From the NCBI GenBank assembly GCA_016858145.1, contig JAEHOE010000184.1:1-64000 (forward strand): a stretch of DNA of 64,000 nucleotides. Reading direction: 5' to 3'. How positions within the stretch are numbered: the first letter of the stretch is position 1; every line of letters starts with the position of its first letter. Positions 56,201 to 64,000 of this stretch are shown piece after piece. The DNA comes from Edaphochlamys debaryana (taxonomy: Eukaryota; Chlorophyta; Chlorophyceae; Chlamydomonadales). The notes beneath the pieces were generated by a model, which was given only the letters and a program-made list of their open reading frames with translations, was not told the origin of the DNA and searched no databases. The position numbers and the translations under genes are program-made.

Positions 56201-59200
56201 TTGCTGGGCCTGGGCCTGCAGCTGCTGGGCCTGCAGCACCATCAGCATCTGCTGCTGCTGCCACAAGAGCGCCAGGTCCCGCTCCCGGTGCTGATGCCGC
56301 TGTTCCAGCAGGGCCCGCGCTTGCACCTGCGCCTCCTCCCGCTCCCGTTGTTCCCGCTCCCGCTGTTGCTGCTGCTGTTTCGCAAGCAGGGCGCGCGCCT
56401 GCTCCTGCAGCTGCAGCGCCAGAGCCGCCTGGGCGTGGGCCTGGGCCTGGGCCTCCGCCAGGGCCTGGGCCCGCGCCTCCTCCTCCTCCTCCCTCTGTCG
56501 CTGTCGCAGCGCCAGCTCAGCTCGGAGCGTTTGCTCCTGCGCCTCCGCCTCGGCCCCCACGGCGGCCTGAGCCACGGCCTCCGCCTGAGCCCTGGCGCGT
56601 GCCACCGCCTCCGCCTGCAAGCTCGCCGGAGTCCCTGCGTCAGCACCCGCCCGGGTGCCTGCCCCCGCCTCCGGGTGGGGTGCCCGCGCCTGGGCCCGAG
56701 CTCCGGCGTCGGCCCCCGCCTCCGCCTCCGCCTCCGCCCGCCCTTGGAGCCCTGCTGTGGCCAGCACACAGCTGCCAGAGGGCTGAGGCACCGCAGGCCT
56801 CGCCTCTGTGCCGATGGTCCCCACCGACGGGGCCGCCCCCGTGGCCCCGCCGGACCCGGCCGCTGTGGCCCGCACAGAGCTGCCGCTCCCGCCCGAGCGC
56901 GGGACCAGCAGGGGCGGTGGTGACTGCGGGGGCGCGGCCGACGGTGCCTCAGCGTCCCCCGGGCCCCCCTCGTCCGCGACCGCAGCCGCACCATCCGCCG
57001 CCGGGGGCTGCTCCAATGCCTGGGGCTGCTCCAATGCCTGGGGCTGGGGCTGGGGCTGCTGAGCCCAGCCGCCCAGGGAGGGCCGCGTCGATGCCGCAAA
57101 CCCGGCACCCCACCCCACCCCCGGCACGTCCCCACCCGCCATGCCCCCACCCGCGCCCGCGCTGGCGCCAGCGCCAATGTCGTCCGCGAACCCCACGCCG
57201 GCCACCTCGCCCAGCTCCCACCCGGCCCCCGCTTCCGCCAGCAGCAGCTGCTGTCCTGGCTGGTCCGGAGTTCGGCGCTCGGGTCCGGAGTCCGGAGTCC
57301 GGTTCCGCGTCCGGCGGCCGTCCGATCCGGCAGCGGGTCGTCCGATCGTCCACTCGTCCAGTCCGAGCATGACTCCGAAGAGGCCCTTCTGGGATTCGAA
57401 CCAGCGGAGGCTGGTGCCCACTGTACGGCGGATTATGATGCCGTACGTCTCAGCGAAGCCGCGTAGCCGCGGGGGCGGCTGGGGCGGGCCCCGGGGCGGC
57501 GCCGGGGCCCGGGCCGGGGTTGGATTGGCCGGGGGCGGGGGAGCAAGCCAATCGGGGTGGACCGGCGCGTGCCCTTGGCCGGGGACGGAAGTGCGGGGGG
57601 CGGGACCCAGCGCTGCCAGCTGGAGCGACGGACGGGGGCCGGTGCCAGCGCCGGGGTCCAAGGCGGAGAACGCCGCCCCCGCTTCCCCCGCGGCCCCCGC
57701 CCCCGCCTCCTCCTGCTGCGCCCCCGGCTGGGCCCCCTCCACTGCCTCCTCCCCACCTCCACTCCCCTCCCCGCGCCCTCCTTCCCCTCCGCTCCCCCGC
57801 CCCCGCCGCCCCTGCCCTGCCGTCCGGTCGCATCCGAACAGCAGCCCGCACAGCCCCAGGGCAGTGTAGGCCATGGCGCGGAGGCCCATGACCATGCCGG
57901 CGCGGGCCTCCCGGTACTCCTCGGGCGGCATGGACAGCTCCTGCCAAATGGGGAAGGGGAGGTGGGGAGAGTGTTAGGGGAGGGAAAGGAGGGCGGGGAA
58001 GGGGGAGGGGGGGAGGAGGGAGGGCTGGGTGGGTGGGTGCACACAAGGAGGACTGCAGGGACACTTCCCCCTCAAGGCACCCCCCCGAAGGGATCCCCTC
58101 CCCCTCCCATGCCCCCCACCATGTACGTGATGATGGCCATCCGCAGTAGCACGGCGGTGCCCAGCTCTCTCCCTCGTCCCTCCCCTTTCGCCTCCCTTCC
58201 TCTTACCCCCCCTAAGGACCCCTCCCCCCAAGAGGCCCCCTGCCCCCCACCATGTACGTGATGATGGCCATGCGCAGTAGCACGGCGGTGCCCAGCTCCG
58301 CCGCCCGCAGCAGCACCAGCAGCGAGAAGCCCCGCAGCGATATGATGACGGTGCAGACCAGCTGCAGGGCCAGGAAGAGGCCGATGGTGGGGGCCTTGCA
58401 CTGGATGCAGGCTGGGGGTGGGGTTGAGTGGTTTGGGGGAGGGGTGGGGTAGTGTTTGTTGCTGAGCGGGATGGCGCCGACGCCAGGGAAGCGTTCGATA
58501 GATGTGGGGAAGGTACGGGAGGGGTGCTTAGCGCTTGCAGGGAGTCAGGGGTGTGCACTGCGTGGCGCGGGCAGGCACAGCACGCGGCGCATGGGCTGCG
58601 TGCGGTGTGCGGCAGGAGGGGATGGGAGGTGGCGGCGGGTGCCAGGGGCGCGTGAGGGCAATGCGGTGCGTGCGGTGCGCGGCAGGGGCTCACCCAGGAT
58701 GCCCAGCAGGCCGATCATCCACCCAGGATCCACCCAGGACCCACCCAGGACCCACCCAGGACCCACCGAGGACCCACCCAGGACCCACCCAGGACCCACC
58801 CAGGACCCACCCAGGACCCACCCAGGACCCACCCAGGACCCACCCAGGACCCACCCAGGACCCACCCAGGCTCACCTAGGATGCCCAGCAGGCCGATCAC
58901 CAGCGACAGGAGCAGCAGCTCGATGGAGATGTCTGGGGCGGGGGAGGGAAAGCGGGAGAGTGAGGCAGGGGCCGGGCCAAGCTGCAGTGCCCCCGTTGTA
59001 CGGTTTGGGACCCGTGCACCCATCTAGCAGCCCGGGTTCGAGGCCCGCCGCCTCACGGCACCTCGGAACCCCCTCCCTCCCTCCCCCCCACCCTAACTCG
59101 TCGAAGATCCCCCCCTCCCTCCCCTGCCCTCACCCTTGGGCGGCAGCCACCATGACACCGCGGCGCCGCCCGTGAGCCCCTTGGCCGAGATGACGCCGAT

Positions 59201-60417
59201 GTTGCCCGTGAAGACCTGTACGGCACGTGTACGGCACGTCGTACGGCAGGGTCGGCGGAGGGCTCCCGCCCCGCGACCCCAGCCTTGGAGCCGGTGAGGG
59301 TCACCAGGGACCGGCAGGGCTCCAAGACCCCTGCCCAGGGCTCCTCCTCCTCCGGCACCCCAGCACCGGCACCGCCCCCCCCCCCGCGCACCCCGACGAG
59401 CCCCAGCCCCTCTGCCCCCCGCCGAGAGCTCGGGCAGCGGATCCAGATCTTACAGATCTCACTCCCTTTCCAACCGACCTGGTACAGCAGGGCGCCCACG
59501 AAATAACCCATGTCCACAACTGGGGGGTGAGGCGGTGGGGGTTGGGGGTTGGGCATGGCGAGGGTGGGCAATTGGGTGCGTGGAAGGGGAGGGCGCAGCA
59601 CTGCCGCAGCCTCCTTGCCCGTCAGCCCCCTGATGCCTGCCTAGCGCCGCCTCAAGGTGCATCCCCCGAGCATCCCCCGACTGCGGTATTCTCCGAGCAT
59701 CCCCCTGGCATCCCCCTAGCATCCCCCGAGCAGCCCCCGACTGCAGTATTCTCCGAGCATCCCCCTAGCATCCCCCTAGCATCCCCCCAGCGAGCACGCA
59801 ACGCCGCAGGGCCCCACCCAGGAGGGCCAGCAGCACGTTGCGGCGGTTGCGGACCGTTGTGTCCCGGTAGATGCGGGCCTGCTGGAGACGGAGCTGCAGG
59901 AAGGCTGTGGGGGAGAGTTGGAGGTGTGTATGTGGGGGGTGGGGGGTGGGGGCGGGGGGATGAGTCGGCGTGGTGGGAAGGTCGGGTCAGACGGGGGCTG
60001 TGGGCGCTGCCCAGCCACAGGCGTGGGCCAGCGGTTTGCCGGGGATGGCATGTGCGTCGCGGACGCAAACCCACCTGCGCGGTCCTCAGCTTCCCAGCGC
60101 GCCTCAAGCGAGCGCTGGACAGCACGCCGCCGTTTTGGGGGGTTGCATTTCGTGAGGTCCAACCCGACCTCGCGGCGACCACATGGATGCTCGAAGACCA
60201 CGACCGCAGCGTCCGGAATGTCATACACCAGCGACGTGTCAACATATGGATTTGGCTCTAGGAAGTCGATAAAGGCTATCGACGCCGCGCTTGACTCTGC
60301 TGTGTGTTGCGCCTCCTCCGCGTCGGCACGCTCGCCAGACGCTCTTGCTGCTTCCACCACAGCAGGCGCAGCAAGAGCGGTCGGCTGGGCCATTACTGGT
60401 GGCCGTTCTTCTTGCAT
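53222..60417 (-). CDS. Multi-pass membrane protein with giant low-complexity C-terminal tail
   Basis: Eight exons join in phase: 60075-60417, 59818-59904, 59479-59519, 59134-59215, 58876-58932, 58251-58411, 55792-57940 and 53222-55659. They total 5358 nt, or 1785 residues. Residues 1-114 are soluble and include VYDIPDAAVVVFEHPCGRRE. Hydrophobic segments follow at about 136-156 (DMGYFVGALLYQ), 157-180, 186-203 (IELLLLSLVIGLLGIL), 210-257 (two segments, LFLALQLVCTVIISL and AVLLRMAIITYM) and 270-292 (AYTALGLCGLLFG). After about 300 the protein is Pro/Ala/Gly-rich. A Gln/Ala/Arg/Glu coiled-coil-like stretch lies near 700-880, and the tail is Ser/Pro/Ala/Gln-rich. No family was recognised. The donor of exon 3 (GTCGGT) is weak. 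The long low-complexity exons could hide further introns. Function is unknown; a membrane anchor with a scaffold-like tail is only a guess. Confidence 0.7.
58115..58170 (-). repeat. Duplicated end of exon 6 inside the next intron
   Basis: About 50 bp at 58115-58170 repeat 58245-58300, which is the 3' end of exon 6 plus its donor (…AIITYM, then GTGGGG). Only a few bases differ. The extra copy lies in the intron between exons 6 and 7 and carries its own donor-like site, so it is a decoy splice site or a possible alternative exon. Confidence 0.75.
58694..58875. repeat. 11-bp minisatellite with duplicated splice donor
   Basis: About thirteen copies of an 11-bp unit (plus strand AGGACCCACCC) fill 58722-58870, at the start of the intron after exon 5 of the membrane-protein gene. 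The far side of the array (58694-58716) repeats the last bases of exon 5 with a second donor (GGGCATCCTGG then GTGAGC). The array therefore appears to have grown out of the donor region itself. Use of the far donor would add 182 nt and break the frame. Confidence 0.9.
59655..59795. repeat. GCATCCCCC-type short tandem repeat in intron 2
   Basis: Imperfect units of about 10-11 bp (GCATCCCCCTA / GCATCCCCCGA) alternate with two copies of ACTGC(G/A)GTATTCTCCGA. The stretch is inside the intron between exons 2 and 3 of the membrane-protein gene (59520-59817). Confidence 0.85.
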
Positions 60418-60888
60418 GGCCACGCATGGCGAGGGCGGCAACGAGCACGTCAGGCCGTTTCAGGCCGTTTTATGCTCATTGTACATTGTACGTTCAACTG
60501 TATGCACAAAGCGAAACGTGGTCGGCCAGAAGGGCGGTGTGCGTGCGAACCGAAACGCCGCGATTTGTTCTTGGGCACGCGTGAGGCTTTGTGGGCACAT
60601 ATACGCATAAGACACGGTTTGCAGCCGTGCCTAATGGTTCGCGCTCGCGAAGGCCGCCCGAGACCCGACGCGGCGGCACGAACCCGCTGGCGCGGGAGCG
60701 AGGGGGACTGACATCGCTGGGCTGGGGGTGCCACGGGGGTGTTCGCGGCGCCCTGCGAGGCAACAGATGTAGGCAATACTAGGCTACTGCAGGCGCGTGC
60801 TCATGGCGGCGCTCAGGTGTGGTGGCTGGAGGCGGGGGGGTGTAGCAGACACGCTCAGAGTGAAGCCTGTCAAGTCTAGACCTGCCTT
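60418..60888. promoter_or_regulatory. Upstream region of the membrane-protein gene
   Basis: Presumed promoter and 5' UTR of the minus-strand gene. It holds an immediate 10-bp tandem repeat (CAGGCCGTTT twice, near 60450-60470). No gene is supported in the rest. Confidence 0.4.
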
Positions 60889-61201
60889 TTAAGACGCATC
60901 TACTACAGGGGGCTGCCCAGGGAGGAGTGCACGGGGCTGAAGGGGAAGGAGGGCAAGTTTCAGGCGTGGCTGGAGGTCGAGAGCGAGAAGGAGGGGCGGC
61001 GCCTGTACCTGCACAGCACTGCGGGGCAGAGAGGCGGGCGGGGATGACGTGTGCCGCGTGGCGGCCGTGTGCCTCCTGCCCGCCTTCGCGGACAAGTACC
61101 CGGAGGCGAGGGTGTGGGTGGACGGGAAGGGGGGCAAGGGCAAGGCGGGGTCGTCAGAGTGCTACCGCTTGGTCACGGGGGTGCTGGCGATGGAGGTGTG
61201 A
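60889..61201 (+). pseudogene. Orphan coding-like fragment with one frameshift
   Basis: One frame reads …RIYYRGLPREECTGLKG and continues as a charged, protein-like stretch to a TGA at 61045-61047. A second frame takes over at that point (DDVCRVAAVCLLPAFADKYP, later ECYRLVTGVLAMEV) and stops at 61199-61201. The two halves look like parts of one domain of about 100 residues broken by a one-base shift. No start codon, promoter or family was recognised. It may be a gene relic, a transposon fragment or an exon of an unseen gene. Confidence 0.35.
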
Positions 61202-61594
61202 GAGGGTGTGAGGGGCAGCGGGGCCGCTGGACCTTCTGGGCCTTTTCCCCCAAGAAGTTCCTTCCCTCTCCCTGCCCTCCCTCCGGCCTGTCTCACATTC
61301 TCATTTGCCTTTCCCGTCAACCTCGACCGTGCTTGGCGCATTCCGCCCGGCAAACTGCATGGGCAGGGTGCAGATACTTTGGGCGAAGTTAGTGGACGTA
61401 CATTGCATAAGTCGAGTAAGGCCCCCACGGTCCCGCGCACGCCTGCGCTGTTGCCACATCTAGCAATCTAACATTGTCAGCAGCCGTTGGTTAGAGAGCG
61501 CAAGCCTGCGACCATACGACCGACGAGTTCGTGGCCCAGCCTGTGACCCTGCACTCATCAACGATATCGCATCAACGTGCGGGTGACTTCCAGC
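61202..61594. other. Intergenic region upstream of the Ala/Ser-rich gene
   Basis: About 390 bp with no supported gene. It presumably holds the promoter and 5' UTR of the gene starting at 61595. Confidence 0.45.
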
Positions 61595-63785
61595 ATGGCG
61601 GTTAACACGCTGCGCGCGGTGAACCTCGGGCCGCTGCAATCGGAGAAGAGGAAGGTTGCCCAGCAGCCCGCTGGGCCAGGCCCAGCGCTTACACCCCTGC
61701 TGTCATCTACGCTCAGCGACCGCAGCATCCTGAGCGAGGCGTCGGACTTGGCAAGCCAGGCCAGCACCGCGGATTTACACGCAAATGGCTCGTCGTGCGG
61801 GCTTCCAGGCGGAATGTTCAGAGACGCCAAGGACGCAGTCGCGGGATTCATGGAATCGCTTGCAGGCGAGGTTGCTGGATTCACAGACAAGGTGGCAGCG
61901 CAGTTCGGCACGGCTCCTCCGGCCGTGTGCCTCGACGCAACGGCCCCAAGCTTTGCGGAGCAGCGGGGAACAAAGGTGCGGTGGGTGCGAAAGGGGGGTT
62001 CATGCGGGGAGGAAAGTCAGGGTTTGGGGTCCAGCGGTTTTGCGAGCTCTTTGGAGGACCGTGTCCTCTGGTGCAAGGGCGCATTGCATGCTCTGACATC
62101 TGCAGGATCTGAGCCTCCGAGCAGCTGCGCGGCCCGCTTGGCCTCGCTGCTGCCCAGACCTCGAATGCACTGCCGCTGGGCCTCCAAACCCAAGCCGGCC
62201 CTTGCCCACCACAGGACTCCGCTGACCCGGCCTTGTGCTCGCACCCTGCCCTTCCCGTCCCTCCCCTCCTCAGCCCATCTTTTACGACCGCCACGGCACC
62301 TTCCACAACCTCACACACCACCTCATGGGCTCACGGGGCTCCGGCAACCTCAATGACGGCTCCCCCTCCGCCGCCGAGGCCGAGGCTCAGCAGGTGGCCG
62401 ACGGCGCCGCCGCGGCGGCGGTGGCAGGCGCACTGGCGACGGACGCTGCCGCCGACGCCGCCTCTGCCTCCGCCGCCGCCGCCGCTTCCACCGCCTTCAC
62501 CGCCGCCGCCGCCGAGCTGACGGTGGCGGCGGTGGCGAGCGCTGTGGTGGACGCGCCCGCGCCCGCGGCCGCAGGCGCCAGCACGTCTGGGGCCGTCGCG
62601 GCGAACTTTGACCTCACGCCCTTCCTGCCGTCCTGGAGCATTGCCAAGTGGGTTGTCGGGGGTTTCCGGGGGTTGCCGTGGGTTTCGTGGTCGGTGGGCG
62701 TGTCAATGATCCAATCTTGCTGTGCCTTCTTGGCCCAGCTCTAACTTGCATTCCTGGGCCCACCCCACCTCGCACAAACACTCACCCCCACCCTGCCCTT
62801 TCCTCCTCCTTCCTCTACCGCTCTCCCCTGGGTCCCCAGGAGCCACGTGTGGGCGCTGGCGGAGGAGGGCCTGCTCCGGGCCATGCAGGCGGAGGCGGCG
62901 GCGCGGGTGCACCTGCGGGCGGCCCTGGAGCCACACATGCCGGGCATCGCCGAGGACGCGGAGGACGACGACCCCGCCAACCCCACCCCCACCAACCTCA
63001 CCCGCCCCACCACCAACCCGGGAGCTGCTGGGGTTGCAGCCGCAGCCGCAGCCGCCGGGGCCGGGGCCGAGGCCAGGGCCGGAAGTGGGGCCGGGGCCGA
63101 GGCGGCAGCTACGGCCCTGGCGTTCTCGACTGTCACCCCCGCCACGACCCCGGCTGATGCGGCCTTCAGCCCGGAACGGTTGGCCTTCGCACGCCTGCCC
63201 ACGGGCCCCCGCATGAGCTCCAACCCCGCCTCACCCAACGCCTCCTACGAGGCCTACTCGCCCGCGTATCCAGGATCCTCGATCCACACGCCTTCGTCCT
63301 TGATCCACACGCCTTCGTCCTCGATCCACACGCCGTCCTCGATGCAGCAATCGTTCAGCGCGCGGTTTCCTGCGCGTCGCATGTCGCGATTCGAGCGATG
63401 CCGCAGCATGGACAGGTCGGAGGGCGGCGCGGGATCGCCGCTGGCCATCCCCGCTACGCCTCGCGGCCTGGCTGGATCACACGGGCTGTCGCGTACGACT
63501 TCGTTCAAATCCGTCGCGACCAGCCTCGCGTCCATGATCGTCCCTGGATCCACGGCGGATACGGTGAATCACGCCCGCGCGGATCTCATGCACCACCTGG
63601 CCTACGCGGCGGGCGTGGCGGCGGCGGGCGCCGCCGGATCGGCCATGGGGGCGGTTGGTGACGTGGCGGTTGGGGCGGTGACGGCGGCGGCGTCATCGGC
63701 GGCGGCGCTAGCGCACGTGGGCGTGCAGGGTGCGCTGGAGCTGGGGGCGGGTACGGCAGCGGACCTGTCCATCGGCCGCATCCAG
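61595..63785 (+). CDS. Unrecognised Ala/Ser-rich protein, probably 3'-incomplete
   Basis: Three exons fit in phase: 61595-61975, 62274-62647 and 62840-63785, giving 567 codons so far. The start ATG (MAVNTLRAVNLG) follows an in-frame GTG at 61577. Exon 1 includes FRDAKDAVAGFMESLAGEV, which looks like an amphipathic helix. Exon 2 opens with PIFYDRHGTFHNLTHHLMG, the most conserved-looking stretch, and then becomes a long Ala-rich run. Exon 3 has SHVWALAEEGLLRAMQ, an acidic patch, three IHTPSS repeats (about residues 400-421), basic Ser-rich SRTTSFKSVATSLASMIVPG, and an Ala/Gly-rich hydrophobic stretch near 500-560. A donor (CAG then GTGGGC) ends exon 3, so the gene probably continues to the right. 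If unspliced it would stop at 63869. No function can be assigned. Confidence 0.65.
63278..63345 (+). repeat. In-frame IHTPSS repeat
   Basis: Three imperfect units of about 24 bp encode SSIHTPSS, LIHTPSS and SSIHTPSS. They lie in exon 3 of the Ala/Ser-rich gene. The Thr-Pro and Ser content resembles phosphorylation-rich linkers, which is inference. Confidence 0.8.
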
Positions 63786-64000
63786 GTGGGCCCGGGCGGG
63801 GCCTGCGGTGGGCCTGGGCGGGGCCTGGGTGGGCGGGGGTCTCGCTGGGCGCGGCCGCCTCGCAACTAATGGAACGGACAGGGTTGGGGCGTCGTGGGGG
63901 CTGTGAGGGCCCCCCGTGGCATCAGCGGTAGTTGCCGCAAGTTCTGGCTTGATCGCCTTATCAGCAAGGATAGGGGCTAGGGCCCGGGGCTAGGGGCTAG

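Noticed and set aside
57376..57400. tRNA B-box-like GGTTCGAATCC on the minus strand
   Set aside because: It lies within exon 7 coding sequence (SLRWFESQKG) of the membrane-protein gene. The surrounding bases do not form a proper T-arm, and no A box is found at suitable distance.
53222..57931. Long plus-strand open frames opposite the membrane-protein exons
   Set aside because: These are shadows of GC-rich low-complexity coding sequence. They have no splice-phase coherence, and their Pro/Arg-rich translations mirror the repeats on the true strand.
59030..59050. tRNA B-box-like GGTTCGAGGCC on the plus strand
   Set aside because: Only a 4-bp T-stem can form, no acceptor or anticodon arms could be drawn upstream, and the site is inside an intron of the minus-strand gene.

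Overview
This window reads as nuclear DNA of a GC-rich green alga, most likely a volvocine (Chlamydomonas-like) chlorophyte. The reasons are high GC, compact genes with many short GT-AG introns, Ala/Gln/Pro-rich proteins, an expanded family of C-terminal MYND zinc-finger proteins, and UGUAA-type polyadenylation motifs. The species cannot be fixed from sequence alone. All gene models below come from open frames joined at GT-AG sites whose reading phases agree. No transcript evidence was available.

Layout. (1) 1-12042: a macrosatellite of about 6.3 head-to-tail units of 1902 bp, cut by the left window edge, with no recognisable gene. The first ~1.1 kb carries many single-base indels that the other copies lack. 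(2) 12043-~24600 and 27594-~40228: a ~12.6 kb segmental tandem duplication, offset 15551 bp at its start. Each copy holds an eight-exon minus-strand AAA/STAND-like ATPase gene with an N-terminal heptad coiled coil, followed divergently by two plus-strand MYND genes (A and B). (3) 43588-51615: two further plus-strand MYND genes, C (1019 aa) and D (1062 aa), which look intact. (4) 53222-60417: one eight-exon minus-strand gene for a 1785-residue protein with a multi-pass membrane N-terminus and a very long low-complexity, Gln/Ala-rich tail. (5) 60889-61201: an orphan coding-like fragment in two frames. (6) 61595 to the right part of the window: an unrecognised Ala/Ser-rich plus-strand gene, probably incomplete.

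The main story is recombination. Both ATPase copies are intact, but all four MYND genes inside the duplicated blocks are broken by frameshifts, a nonsense codon or small insertions. The MYND copies are mosaics. A2 has a ~0.5 kb tract from another paralogue. B2 is B-like in its 5' half and C-like in its 3' half. B2 and D share a nearly identical ~450 bp 3' end. The two ATPase copies differ by about ten residues packed into one exon, which suggests gene conversion from an unseen third copy. No function is known for the ATPase/MYND pairing. A lineage-specific, fast-evolving (possibly defence-like) locus is a hypothesis only.
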